A stretch of DNA of 64,000 bases from Myxocyprinus asiaticus. Lineage: Eukaryota > Chordata > Actinopteri > Cypriniformes > Catostomidae. Below the pieces are notes generated by a model. That model had not been told where the DNA came from. It was given only the letters and a program-made list of their open reading frames with translations, and searched no databases. How positions within the stretch are numbered: the stretch's first letter is position 1; each line of letters starts with the position of its first letter. The stretch spans positions 16,709,001-16,773,000 of the forward strand of contig NC_059346.1 of NCBI RefSeq assembly GCF_019703515.2, given 5' to 3'. Below are positions 1 through 12,451 of this stretch, piece after piece. Position numbers and translations under genes: made by a program.

Positions 1-885
1 AAATAATACATAAAAATAAATAATAATTTTCATTCTAAACTGTTCAACATTGTGGGACATTCCCACTGCTGTGATCCTTGCAAATATGTGATCAAAAACT
101 AATTTTCTGCATTTTCTTAATACTTCCTAAAAGGAGCTTTGCCTACACTCTACGAACACACAATATGTTATATTGTTTGTCATTTTTCATGACCCGAGAG
201 TGGTTGATAGCGTTAACATTAGAAATTGACAACAAAACATAACCCATAAAGCATGCACTTTTGTCATACATATATTAACGATGTGTCAGACAACTAGTTT
301 TTGACAATGGTTCCATTCATACTGCACACATCAACAACACCTAAACATGTTCTTATAATGTGGATAATGTGATGTTTAGTGTATTACATTTGTAAAAAAT
401 AATTGCAAAAAAAAAACCCACGTGGCTCCAAAATGCTGATACTTTAGAGAGTCACGATGACAGTGCCTTACATGTCAAAGTATAAGGAGTGTGTGGATGA
501 CGTGAAGCTATGATCTGAGGATCATTAACTACTTCGAGTTCAGAAGTGCAACAGCAATATACAAGGTCAAAGAGCTATAGAGAAGCAGTGCATGAGTAAC
601 CATGTCTTCCATGCTTGAGTAAAGATGTGCTGTGCTACATTATAGTTTTGTTTCCTGCTGACTTTCACATAGCCCATGACAGCGACTCGACATGATGGCA
701 GAGTAATTCTCTACACTCATACATAATCAGCTCAAAGATTTCACCCCCCACAATTCTTGGCTCTCTTTCTCTCATGCTCTTTCTCTCTCTTTACGAGGCA
801 GCTACTCTGTAGAAAATACCTTTTTTAAGGCATTAAAAAGAAACCCCCCCCCAAAAAAAAGTCTGTTTGATTTATATAAAGCAAC
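1..885. other. AT-rich intergenic stretch, no gene seen
   Basis: No coding region or recognised repeat is visible. Low-complexity A and C runs lie at about 400-420 and 840-860, just before the first Tc1 copy. Confidence 0.5.
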
Positions 886-887
886 TA

Positions 888-2201
888 CACTTGAAGTCAG
901 AAGTTTATATACACCTTAGCCAAATACATTTAAACTCAGTTTTTCACAATTCCTGACATTTAATCGTAGAAAACATTCCCTGTCTTATGTCAGTTAGGAT
1001 CACTACTTTATTTTAAGAATGTGAAATGTCAGAATAATAGTAGGGAGAATGAATTATTTCAGCTTTTATTTCTTTCATCACATTCCCAGTGGGTCAGAAG
1101 TTTACATACACTGTGTTAGTATTTGGTAGCATTGCCTTTAAATTGTTTAACTTGGGTCAAAAGTTTTGGGTAGCCTTCCACAAGCTTCTCACAATAAGTT
1201 GCTAGAATTTTGGCCCATTCCTCCAGACAGAACTGGTGTAACTGAGTCAGGTTTGTAGGCCTCCTTGCCCGCACACGCTTTTTCAGTTCTGCCCACAAAA
1301 TTTCTATCGGATTGAGGTCAGGTCTTTGTGATGGCCACTCCAATACCTTGACTTTGTTGTCCTTAAGCCATTTTGCCACAACTTTGGAGGTATGCTTGGG
1401 CTCGTTGTCCATTTAGAAGACCCATTTGCGACCAAGCTTTAACTTCCTGGCTGATGTCTTGAGATGTTGCTTCAATATATACACATACATTTCCTTCTTC
1501 ATGATGCCATCTATTTTGTGAAATGCACCAGTCCCTCCTGCAACAAAGCACCCCCACAACATGATGCTGCCATCCCCATGCTTCCCGGTTGGGATGGTGT
1601 TCTTCGGCTTGCAAGCCTCACCCTTTTTCCTCTAAACATAACAATGGTCATTATGGCCAAACAGTTCAATTTTTGTTTCATCAGACTAGAGGACTTTTAT
1701 CCAAAAAGCCCATGTGCACTTGCAAACTATAGTCTGGCTTTTTTATGGCAGTTTTGAAATAGTGGCTTCTTCCTTGTTGAGCAGCCTTTAAGGTCATGTC
1801 GATATAGGACTCGTTTTACTGTGGATATAGATACGTGTCTATCTGTTTCCTCCAGGATTGATTTGCACTTTTTGCACCAAACTACATTCATCTTTACGAG
1901 ACAGAATGCATCTCCTTCCTGAGCGGTATGATGGCTGCGTGGTCCCATGGTGTTTATACTTGCATACTCGTTTGTACAGATGAACGTGGTACCTTCAGGC
2001 GTATGGATATTGCTCCCAAGGATGAACCAGACTTGTGGAGGTCCACAATTTTTTTTTCTGAAGTCTTGGCTGATTTCTTTAGATTTTTCCATAATATCAA
2101 GCAAAGAGGTAGGCCTTAAAATACATCCACCACCAATTGACTCCAATTAGCCAATTTTAATGACTTCAACCTAAGTGTATGTAAACTTCTGACTTCAACT
2201 G
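888..2201 (-). mobile_element. Degenerate Tc1-like transposon, Sleeping Beauty/Tdr type
   Basis: Both ends carry the inverted motif TTGAAGTCAGAAGTTTA / TAAACTTCTGACTTCAA, and TA dinucleotides flank the element at 886-887 and 2202-2203, the target duplication expected of Tc1/mariner. An internal direct-repeat copy (GGGTCAGAAGTTTACATACA) lies near 1090-1110, the IR/DR layout of Sleeping Beauty relatives. The transposase reads on the minus strand but is broken. The N-terminal part (MEKSKEISQDFRKK) lies near 2090 and the C-terminal catalytic part with DNEPKHTS and [18 protein letters not shown] lies at 1116-1412. At about 1.31 kb it is shorter than an intact family member, so internal deletions are likely. 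It cannot be active by itself. Confidence 0.9.
1116..2102 (-). pseudogene. Tc1 transposase remnant
   Basis: The fragments of a Tc1/IS630-type DDE transposase run in several frames. The C-terminal piece keeps DNEPKHTSK, the second catalytic aspartate region, and SQRPDLNPIE with the third acidic residue. The N-terminal helix-turn-helix part starts with the family-typical MEKSKE near 2090 and soon shifts frame. A better preserved copy of the same gene lies at 4036-5000, which helps to place the breaks. Confidence 0.85.
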
Positions 2202-2203
2202 TA

Positions 2204-3598
2204 CATTTGCTATACGCTATGTTATTTGTGATCTCAGTGTCACTACTTAATCTGGGTAAATGAGAGTTTTCCGTTGATCTGATAACAGGACTCCATCACC
2301 GAAGTCTGTTGTTCAAGTGTACATGCTCTGAGTTACTTAACAAGAAACAAGTGTGCGTGTGTTCACATACAGATAAACACAGGCCTATAATGGTTTGTAT
2401 TATCACTTCACCATCACTGCTCCTCTTATCTTCTGTACAGAATTAACACCAAAGTCTATGTGTATCTGTGTGTAGATGCATTACCTATGTCCTGCACATG
2501 TTTCTAATTGGATACAGTGACTTTATCTGTGTTACTGGCTCTGTTAAGATAATATATTCGCTGAATTTCATTGCTGGAGGTTAGCCCATTGTCATACTGT
2601 TGGTTTCTAGTAGGCAGTTCTAATCGACTGCAGAATCCCACTGTATCAGGAGGTGGATGCCGTGTCTGCACTCTCATTGGTAGTCCCTGCATTGTGTCGC
2701 TGCTCATTTGAATAAAGCTAAACTCTGTCACATGCAGGTTTTTTCAGCAGGGCTGTGTATATGTGTGGTATGAGAGATGGATCGTATGTTTGCATGTGTG
2801 TACAGTCAAATAAATAAGGGCTAGGGCCAAAAATGCCACAGAAAGCGCTAAAAAAAAAAATGCCCCAGATTTTTAAAATGTGGAAAAAGTGCCTCCATAG
2901 TGAATTTCTCAGTTTTTATCTAATATCTAACATATGATACATAGGCCTTGTTGTTGAAAAAGGAGCTCATTTTAAGTGGTTCAAAAAAAAAAACTAAACT
3001 AAAATCAACTCTGAAAATGTGGAACGTGAAGAAAACAGAAACAGAGATAACATTAAAATCTATTGTGGTGTTAGCGAACTGTCCAATCTAACATTGCGAC
3101 CAACCAATTATTTAAAATGCATTCTAGCAGAGCATTTATTGTGTTATGATATCTTGTGAATTATTTAAACATAGTTATGTATTTGATGTTGATTTGTTTG
3201 TAAAGGTAACAACCATAACTGTTCAAATTGAGAATATGTTTCAATTAATTGATTATGTTTTTTGTATTTCACATAAATAAAAAATGTATATGGTTAGGGA
3301 ACAACTAAATGCCCCTTAATAAAAAACATTTACAGGGGCCACATTTTGCCCATTAATAAAAATAAAAAAAGAATATGTTAGTTAATTAGTAAAAGAAAGT
3401 TCATTTCTGACCCTGCATGTGTAATTACAGAGTGCATTTGCCCTGTTGAACAGATGTGCCAATGTGATGACAAAGGAATATTTTTAGGTTTTCAGGAAGT
3501 GATGCTGTTAAGTCTGATTATGTCAGAGTATGATTTATGAAGTTAAGAAATTTCTCTCTATATTTCTTTCTCTTGGGTTGCAATGTGCTTCCATTTCT

Positions 3599-3638
<40 letters not shown>

Positions 3639-3872
3639 AAGGGAACAGTAGGCAGTAGGATTATGCAAATCAGTCAGAAAAACTGCAGTGGAAAAGCTGC
3701 ACTTCTGTCCCAGCAACGTATGTGGCTCATAGCCTACAGCTCTCTTGCACGCAGTGCCACCTTCAGCAATAAGGTATCACATGAGAATAAGTGGTGGATA
3801 AAGTGTGATGTTTAAAAGTTGTACATGATCTTCATCAGCTGTTCTCTCTCTGTTTTAGAGTGATCTGATGCA
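2204..3872. other. Intergenic spacer between two Tc1 copies
   Basis: No gene was recognised. A pure CT microsatellite occupies about 3603-3635. The segment 2820-3370 is AT-rich and twice contains an AAATGCCCC word near A-runs, which may belong to an old repeat that was not identified. Confidence 0.45.
3603..3635. repeat. (CT)n microsatellite
   Basis: An uninterrupted CT dinucleotide run of about 16 units. Confidence 0.95.
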
Positions 3873-5369
<1,497 letters not shown>

Positions 5370-5371
5370 TA

Positions 5372-5801
5372 CAGCATATACGTGCGCGCACACACACTTA
5401 CACAGTAAAATTATGTAACAATCTCATGAATATCAGATTGGATAGTAATTAACTTAGCAAGATGAAACAGTATCTCTAAGAGTCAAACAGAGGCTATTTG
5501 CTCATAATCAAAGAAAACAGCAGCACGGTAACACCAGCATTAAAGATAAAGTCTGTGTGTGTTTTGGTCTACATTAGTAAAATAAATCCTGAAATCACAT
5601 ACTATGTTGGGACCAGCCAATGGTAACAGTTTCTCCATGAGGAAAAAAGGCATAGTAAATTTACAAAATAATGTTTAAATTAAAATGTGGGAGGGTTTGG
5701 TTTAGGGTTATGGAATAGTAAATATCACTAACTCTGAATAAAATCAACACATGTTAAGTCCCCACCATGACAGAAAAACAAATGAGTGTGTGTGTGTGTG
5801 A
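5372..5801. repeat. Dispersed cyprinid-type repeat and TG microsatellite
   Basis: The 5600-5765 segment contains GGTTTGGTTTAGGGTTA and GTCCCCACCATGAC. It resembles, in opposite orientation, the segment at about 22370-22630 (CCCTAACCCTACTCCTAAG, ATGGGGACACTAGAATTGTCC). The two look like members of one interspersed family. A TG run lies at 5789-5800 next to the following Tc1 end. Confidence 0.55.
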
Positions 5802-6334
5802 CACTGGCTGCCAAAAGTTTGGAATAATGTACACATTTTGCTCTTATGGAAAAATTCAACTGATCACAATGTATAGTCAGGACATTAATAATGTGAAAAA
5901 TTACTATTACAATTTGAAAAAAATGTTCAGAACTTCTTAAACTACTTCAAAGATTTCTCATCAAAAAATCCTCCACATGCAGCAATGACAGCTTTGCAGA
6001 TCCTTGGCATTCTAGCTGTCAGTTTGTCCAGATACTCAGGTGACATTTCACCCCACACTTCCTGTAGCACTTGCCATAGATGTGTCTGTCTTGTTGGGCA
6101 CTTTTCACGCACCTTACAGTCTAGCTGATCCCACAAATGCTCAATGGGGTTAAGATCCATAACACTCTTTTCCAATTATCTGTTGTCCAATGTCTGTTCC
6201 CACGCTAACCTTTTCTTTTTGTTTTTCTGTTTCAAAGTGGCTTTTTCTTTGCAATTCTTCCCATAAGGCCTGCACCCCTAAGTCTTCTCTTTACTGTTGC
6301 AAATGAAACTGGTGTTGAGTGGGTAGAATTCAAT

Positions 6335-6770
6335 TGTAACGATGCTGGCTGCTGGCAATGGCAATGATGATGACGAAGACGATGATGTGAAGATAAAGAA
6401 CCCAAGTGAAGTTTATTTACCCAAGTGCGTGATAAACAATAACCCTAACTACAAACATGAAACATAAAACATAAACATGAAACTGACTATGGCTTGACAT
6501 AAACGTGGCTTGACTTAAACATCTACAATCACATTCAATACTTGACAAAGACACAATGGAAAACATGAGGCTTAAATACAAGACATGGGAGAACATAAAC
6601 CAATGAACAGACAGAACTGATAACAAGCTAACAAGACAATTAACCAATGAAAACATGACACATGAACATGGAGGGAAAACATGAAATCACATGACAAGGG
6701 ATCACATGACATGAAACAGGAACTAAACTTTTCAAAATAAAAGACATGAATCAACAAAATACACATGACA
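6335..6770 (-). repeat. 3' LTR of the gag-only retrotransposon
   Basis: The 436-bp repeat is highly similar to 8000-8484. It lacks the long GAACAT hexamer expansion of its partner. On its internal side lies the likely polypurine tract. Confidence 0.88.
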
Positions 6771-6841
6771 TATCCCCTCCACTAAGGTGCGGCTCCCGAC
6801 GCACCAACACATAAACAAAACACGTAAAACATGACATAAAT

Positions 6842-7983
6842 TCAAAGTTCTGTAGGGAGCTGGGGGGGGTGTGTCTTGAGGCGTGGGGCGTGTGACCAGG
6901 GCAGAGTCCGTGGGGGGTGGAGCCATGAGAGGCTCGAGGGGCGGAGCCATGGAAGGCGGAGTCGTGAGAGGCTCAAGGGGCGGAGCCATGGAACTTGGTG
7001 CCCGGAGAGTAGCCGAAGACTCGAAGGGCCAGGGTGGAGCCGATGGCAAGGAGGACCAAGGCGGTGCTGGAGGCTTGGAGGAGCAAGGCGGAGCTGGGGG
7101 ATCGGAAGACTAAGGTGGAGCTGGTGGGACTGAGGACCAAGGTGGAGCCATAGGGAAGGAGGTGCCCAGTGGAGCTGACAGATCGGAGGGACGAGGCCAG
7201 CCAGAGGATCGGAGAGCCAAAGCGGAGACAGGTGACCGACAGACCAAGGAGGAGCTGACAGGCTGACGGACCACAGTGGAGCCGAGGGAACGCAGAGCTG
7301 AGGCAATGTCGAGGGACTGACAGGCCAAGGCGAAATCCAGGGCTCAGAGGGTCCAGGCGGGGTCGGAGGGCCGAAAGTTCCTATTGCCTGCTCAGGAGAA
7401 CTAAGGGTGGGTATAAGGGTGGGAACCATCTCCAGGTCCAACTGCTCAGGTGTGGCTGTGACGTGGCATGGAGCAGGCTGAGGCGTTGCTGTGACATGGC
7501 ATGGAGCAGGCTGAGGCGTTGCTGTGACGTGGCATGGAGCAGGCTGAGGCGTTGCTGTGACGTGGTATGGTGCAGGCTGAGGCGTTGCTGTGACGTGGCA
7601 TGGTGCAGGCTGAGGTGTTGCTGTGACATGGCATGGAGCAAAAGATGGCGCTAGCTCAGCGACCATGACGAGGAACTCTGGCTTGGTGGCCATTACGTGG
7701 AACTCTGGCTCGGCGGCGGCCATGTCGTGGAACTCTGGCTCCCCACAGTGAACGTGGAACCAATGATCTGTAGGGCGAGGTTGATATATGGAGCCAGGCT
7801 GAGGGAACTGCAACTGCCAGGCATCAAGGAGGAGATCGGCTCACTCAGACCAAAGCAAAAAATGTCTTTGAGGGCGACCTCATTAAAGTTCACCTGGCTG
7901 GCCAAATCACAGAATTCCTCAACATAATCCTCCAGGGGACGATTCCTCTGACGTAGCCGTATGATTTGAACTGCTGGGTTCAT
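6842..7983 (-). pseudogene. Retrotransposon gag-like gene with one frame break and PAPCHVTATPQ repeats
   Basis: A first frame starting at 7983 reads MNPAVQIIRLRQRNRPLEDY and continues with VEEFCDLASQVNFNEVALKD and GSTFTVG, which matches the gag-like domain of fish LTR elements as I know it. The homologous frame then passes, near 7780-7810, into a second frame (6842-7813) with EPEFHVMATKPEF repeats, five to six copies of PAPCHVTATPQ, and a long proline/leucine/serine-rich tail ending near 6842. One frameshift would explain the split. No zinc knuckle was seen. The function is inferred only from position between LTRs and family resemblance. Confidence 0.72.
7455..7640. repeat. 33-bp minisatellite inside gag-like frame
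   Basis: Units start at 7455, 7488, 7521, 7554, 7587 and 7620. Each begins GCTGTGAC(A/G)TGGCATGG and differs by a few substitutions. A 33-bp period preserves the reading frame and encodes the 11-residue PAPCHVTATPQ repeat on the minus strand. Confidence 0.95.
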
Positions 7984-7999
7984 AGTCGGTCAAGTATTC

Positions 8000-8484
8000 T
8001 GTAACGATGCTGGCTGCTGGCAATGGCAATGATGATGACAAAGACGATGATGTGAAGATAAAGAACCCAAGTGCACTTTATTTACAAACATGATAACCAA
8101 TAACCCTAACTACAAACGTGAAACGTGAACATGAACATGAACATGAACATGAACATGAACATGAACATGAACATGAACATGAACATGAACATGGCTTGAC
8201 ATAAATGTGGCTTGACTTAAACATCTACAATCACATTCAGTACTTGACAAAGACACAATGGAAAACATGAGGCTTAAATACAAGACATGGGAGAACATAA
8301 ACCAATGAACAGACAGAACTGATTAACCAATAAACCAACAAGACAATTAACCAATAAACCAATGAAAACATGACACATGAACATGAAGGGAAAACATGAA
8401 ATCACATGACAAGGGATCACATGACATGAAACAGGAACTAAACTTTTCAAAATAAAAGACATGATCAACAAAATACACATGACA
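8000..8484 (-). repeat. 5' LTR of the gag-only retrotransposon, with hexamer expansion
   Basis: The 485-bp repeat pairs with 6335-6770. At about 8126-8192 it contains about 11 copies of GAACAT that the partner does not have. A short segment around 8325-8345 (ACCAATAAACC) is also duplicated. Confidence 0.88.
8126..8192. repeat. (GAACAT)n hexamer array
   Basis: About eleven near-perfect GAACAT units lie in the 5' LTR. They are absent from the 3' LTR, so they expanded after insertion or at that integration. Confidence 0.95.
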
Positions 8485-8995
8485 TCAATTAAGCTGTCAG
8501 CTGAGGACATGTGAGGCATCTATTTCTCAAACTAGAGACTCTGATGTATTTATCCTCTTGTTTAGTTGTACATCTGGCCAACCACATCTCTTTCTGTCCT
8601 TGTTAGAGCCAGTTGTCCTTTGCCTTTGAAGACTGTAATGTACACCTTTGTATGAAATCTTCAGTTTTTTGGCAATTTCAAGCATTGTATAGCCTTCATT
8701 CCTCAAAACAATGATTGACTGATGAGTTTATAGAGAAAGCTGTTTTTTTTTGACCTAATATTGACCTTAAGATATGCCAGTCTATTGCATACTGTGGCAA
8801 CTCAAAAACAAACACAAAGACAATGTTAAGCTTCATTTAACAAACAAAATAGCTTTCAACTGTGTTTGATATAATGGCAAGTGATTTTCTAGTACCAAAT
8901 TAGCAATTTAGCATGATTACCCATGGATAAGGCATTGGAGTGATGGTTGCTGGAAATGGGGCCTGTCTAGATTTGATCATAAATGACTTTTTTCA

Positions 8996-9996
8996 TATTT
9001 ACAGCTGCGCCACCTGCTCTGTACTATTTTTGGGAGTAGCATACACCCCCCTAAAGCAGCAGATACTCTGGGAATGGTGATTACTGCTTTTGGAAAATGT
9101 CATGAGGCATCAGTGTATTACTCCCTGCTAATTAAGAGTCTGGGGGACAGAGCTTTAACTTCTATCAAGAGATTATGGGAGAAAGATATAAACTTGGTAT
9201 TGGAGGAGGCAGTGTGGGCTAGGATTCTAAAAAATGTCAAGTCTGCATTTAGAGATGCAAGGGTGCGCCTTATGCAATTCAAGATTTTACATAGATTTTA
9301 TTGGACTCCCTCTAGATTGTATAGGCTTGGTCTTAAAGGCACACCCACCTGCTGGCGATGCCAATCGGAGGATGAGACACGGCCCATGTTTTTTGGTGGT
9401 GTGTTGAGATCCAGGAATTTTGGTTGAAGGTTCAGAGTTTTGTGTGTGACGTGTTGGGCACTCGGATTTCATTTAGCCCCAGACTCTGTGTTTTGGGTGA
9501 TGAGGCGGTGATCGATGTGGGTAATAAACACATAAAAAATTGGGTTCTGACCAGTGTAATGATCGGCAGGCAAATTATTTTAAGGGGCTGGAGGTCAGCT
9601 GGGTTGCCCCCATTTCAGGAGTGGTGCACGGAGATGGGGAGGGTGGCGGCTTTTGAGGAAGTGTCATTTAGAAGACGGGGGTAACTTATATTTGTTTGTT
9701 GGGAAATGGGGCATCTATTTGGAGTTTTTGGAGGGCTCTCGGGGAGGGGCAGTGGAGAGAGAGGTAAAGGTATAAATGTGTGTGATTATTATATATTTTT
9801 TTGTTTTGTTTGTTTGTTTGCCTTTTATTTGTGTATATACTCATGTGTGACCAGAGGAATGTTTGTTGAGGGTCAGGGCAGGGTTGGCGATTGGGAGGGT
9901 TAATTGTGGGGTTTAAATGTTGATTCTACGTGTATATGTTTTGCTTTTCTTTATTTATGTAGGAATCAATAAAAAATGTAAATTTAAAAAATAATA
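8996..9996 (+). mobile_element. 5'-truncated L1-type LINE, 3' end only
   Basis: The first bases, TATTTACAGCTGCGCC, match the internal sequence of the inverted L1 fragment at 12300-12320. The body matches the 3' ends of the L1 copies at 11300-12357 and 35400-36349. The tail ends with AATCAATAAAAAATG and A-rich sequence. It lies inside the Tc1 copy at a T-rich site (GACTTTTTTCA), as expected of L1 target-primed insertion. The target duplication is short or unclear (TTCA-like on both sides). Confidence 0.85.
9011..9780 (+). pseudogene. L1 ORF2 C-terminal remnant
   Basis: The frame reads TLGMVITAFGKCHEASVYYS, then CWRCQSEDETRPMFF, which corresponds to the cysteine-containing C-terminal region of L1 ORF2. 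It then continues in another frame as CDVLGTRISFSPRLCVLGDE and FQEWCTEMGRVAAFEE. At least one frame change lies near 9425. The same peptide blocks recur at 11600-12350 (minus) and 35420-36136 (plus). Confidence 0.83.
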
Positions 9997-10147
9997 ATTC
10001 AAATATTGATGGTGCTGTTTTTTACATCAGTAATGTGCTGACTATACTTTGTGATCAGTTGAATGCCACCTTGGTGAATTAAAGTACCAATTTCCTTCCA
10101 AAACAGCAAAATCTGTACATTATTCCAAACTTTTGGCTGCCAGAGTT

Positions 10148-11183
10148 TTACTGCTTATCTGTTGTCTCTTCATTCCTCTTGCCTTTATTCTTGCATGAAT
10201 GAACTGTACCCAGGAAGATTCTTCTTCTTTCTCTTTTGACATTTGACCAAAGTTGACATAGATGAGATTGACACTGACATTAAGAATTACACTATATAAA
10301 CACTGCTACGCTCTCAGGTATGGTCTTGCAGCTCTTGAGTGAACAATTTGCAGGGCAACCAAAAACATGGAGGCCTTTGCTATGGCCGTAAAGCTCCTAA
10401 ACCTAAAATGCTAGAGCAGGTTTCTCCATAGGCAAAAAAGCAAAATTTTAGGGCCCTTTGGTGCAAAGAAAAGACCTGCATAAACCCAGCCTCCAAACTA
10501 CATCTTGTTTTCTGCACCTCTGGTATACATTTTATACCACACTGCTCTGTATTGATTAAAATGATGAGGCTGTGTAGACCCCTGAGGGACGACCCTAACT
10601 TTCGAACAGATAGGGGTGAATTCCAGCTGAAAGTGATCATCTCTATGCCCTACACACTCTGAAGGGCAGAGCCCTTGAAGTGAGAACTTTGAAGGGAGAA
10701 TGGCATTACTGTATGAATGTACCCTTCACTAACAGTCTTGTGGAAGTATCTTTGTGTAAAGATTCATTTTCATTTGGAACGACCCTTCAAGTGGTGTCCC
10801 CTTCCTGCAGTGCCCTTCAAGGGTGCAAAAATGTTGTTTGGAAATCAACCCTGGGTCTTAAATCCAATGCTGGAGTTTAATTTTCCAATGGCATTTCATA
10901 TTTAGGATCCATAGAGGTAACCAAATGTGCTCATCTGACTCAAAAGTTCAAGCTGACCTAGATCTCCTCTGCCCGGAATGCCATGGTGACTCCGGCAATG
11001 GATGTATTTTACACTTCATGTCATACCTGCACACCTGAGATATAGATCAGGTAGATCACCTCTGAAGTATTGAATCAGCAAATGACTCATCTTTAATGCT
11101 CATCTTACCTATTAAGCCTAAGATAGATGCAAATTATTTATAAATAGATTTACGTTATTCCTCCTGGGAAGTTCCTGCTTCCC
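10148..11183. repeat. Intergenic stretch with a two-copy dispersed repeat
   Basis: Bases 10620-10850 are strongly similar to 14540-14790. Shared words include GGCATTACTGTATGAATGTA, ACAGTCTTGTGGAAG and CCCCTTCCTGCAGTGCCCTT. The short open frames in both copies are shadows of this repeat. Nothing else was recognised. Confidence 0.7.
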
Positions 11184-11299
11184 TGCTGAAAAGACCAGCA
11201 TTGCTGGTCACCAGCATATATTGTGTTTTGTGTGCTGGTCGGCCGCCCAGCATGGGATGCTGGTGTGCTGGTGTCCCCACCAGGCTTCTTAACTATCTT

Positions 11300-11475
11300 T
11301 TTTCTGATTAACATTTTTATTGATTCAAACATTAAACAAAGAAAAGCAAAACATATATTCACAGAATCAACATTTAACCCCCACTATTACCCCTCCTCCT
11401 CCCAATCCCCAACCCCACCCTGACCCTCAACAAACATCCCTGTGGTCACACATGAGTGTACACACACAAAAAAAA

Positions 11476-11545
<70 letters not shown>

Positions 11546-12357
11546 ATCACACACATTTAAAACTATACTTCTCTCTCCACTGCCCCTCCCCGAGAGCCCT
11601 CCAAGAACACCAAATAGCTGCCCCATTTCCCATCAAACGAATCCAAGTTCCCCAGCCTTCTAGATGACACTTCCTCAAAAGCCGCCACCCTCCCCATTTC
11701 CGTGCGCCACTCTTGAAATGAGGGCGCTCCAGCTGACTTCCATCCCCTTAAAACAATCTGTCTGCCGATCATAACACCGACCAGGATCCAGTTTTTTATG
11801 TGTTTTATCCCCTATATTGATGACCGCCCCATCACCTACAGTACAGAGTCTGGGGCAAAATGAAATCTGAGTGCCCAATACGTCACACATATTGTTGTAT
11901 CTTAACGCACCACCAAAAAACATGGGTTGTGTCTCTATCTTCTAATTGGCATCAGCAGCAAGTGGGTGTGTCTTTAAGACCAAGCCTATACAATCTAGAG
12001 GAGGTCCAATACAATCGATGTAAAATCTTGAATTGCATAAGGTGCACCTTGCATCTCTAGATGCAGACTTGCCGCTTTTTAGAATCCTAGCCCACACTCC
12101 CTCCTCCAATATCAAGTTTAAATCTTTCTCCAATAATCTCTTGATAGAAGTTAAAGATCCGTCCCCCAGACTCTGAATTAGCAGGAAGTAATACACTGAT
12201 GCCTCATGACCTTTTCCAAAAGCAGTAATCACCACTCCCAGAGTATCTGCCACTTTAGAGGGGTGTATGCAACTCCCAAAAATAGTACAGAGCAGGTGGC
12301 GCAGCTGTAAATACCTAAAGAACTGAGATCTGGGAATCCCAAAATGTTGGTTGTTTT
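11300..12357 (-). mobile_element. 5'-truncated L1-type LINE on minus strand with 16-bp target duplication
   Basis: The 16-mer GCTTCTTAACTATCTT occurs at 11284-11299 and again at 12358-12373, a clear target-site duplication. The 3' end of the element is at the left, next to the T-run at 11298-11303, with TTTTTATTGATTC as the reverse complement of the AATCAATAAAAA tail. Minus-strand coding pieces read IPRSQFFRYLQLRHLLCTIF and LGVVITAFGKGHEASVYYF, which belong to the C-terminal part of ORF2. The copy carries a long AT microsatellite near its 3' end. Confidence 0.93.
11484..11542. repeat. (AT)n microsatellite
   Basis: An AT run of nearly 60 bp inside the 3' region of the inverted L1 copy. Confidence 0.95.
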
Positions 12358-12451
12358 GCTTCTTAACTATCTTCACCTGAAAGACAACCAAATTTACCAG
12401 CAAGGTTTTGCTGGTCCACCAGTTAAACCTACACCAAACCAGCACTAACAA
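11563..12451 (-). pseudogene. L1 ORF2 C-terminal remnant (inverted copy)
   Basis: The most complete reading runs from about 12350 to 11942 with IPRSQFFRYLQLRHLL, LGVVITAFGKGHEAS and SLTSIKRLLEKDLN. It is followed in other frames by CDVLGTQISFCPRLCTVGDG and FQEWRTEMGRVAAFEE. The open frame reported as far as 12451 reads upstream out of the element into flanking fold-back DNA. Confidence 0.83.

Larger units (their letters stand above)
6335..8484 (-). mobile_element. Gag-only (non-autonomous) LTR retrotransposon
   Basis: Two direct repeats begin TGTAACGATGCTGG and end CACATGACA on the plus strand (6335-6770 and 8000-8484), so each has TG...CA ends. The element is bounded by a 5-bp duplication TCAAT at 6330-6334 and 8485-8489. 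The gag-like open frames and a purine-rich stretch (AGTGGAGGGGATA) just inside the left LTR show that the coding direction is minus, so the 5' LTR is the right one. Only about 1.2 kb lies between the LTRs, and no protease, reverse transcriptase, RNase H or integrase is seen. Mobilisation would need proteins from a related full element. Confidence 0.88.
5942..8770 (-). pseudogene. Tc1 transposase remnant interrupted by LTR element
   Basis: The C-terminal piece at 5942-6175 reads MDLNPIEHLWDQLDCKVREK, the typical end of a Tc1 catalytic domain. The N-terminal region resumes at about 8490-8770 on the far side of the LTR insertion. The corresponding plus-strand region of the related copy starts with MAKKNQLSLETLK near 30317. 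Several stops and the insertion make it non-functional. Confidence 0.82.
5802..10145 (-). mobile_element. Tc1-like transposon (second family) split by two retroelements
   Basis: The terminal inverted repeats match over about 30 bp: CTGGCTGCCAAAAGTTTGG with GAATAATGTACA at 5804-5835, and its reverse complement ending at about 10143. Transposon sequence resumes on each side of two insertions, an LTR retrotransposon at 6335-8484 and an L1 3' fragment at about 8996-9996. Removing both gives a Tc1 body of about 1.2 kb that can be aligned with the related copy at 29933-36508. The transposase is on the minus strand and decayed. Confidence 0.88.

Noticed and set aside
6876..7133. Gly/Arg-rich plus-strand open frames
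   Set aside because: Antisense shadow of the Pro/Leu-rich gag-like frame of the LTR element.
7381..7640. CRISPR-like regular repeat
   Set aside because: The 33-bp units are directly contiguous without unique spacers, and the context is a eukaryotic retroelement.
7463..7654. Plus-strand WSRLRRCCDMA repeat peptide
   Set aside because: Antisense reading of the 33-bp minisatellite.
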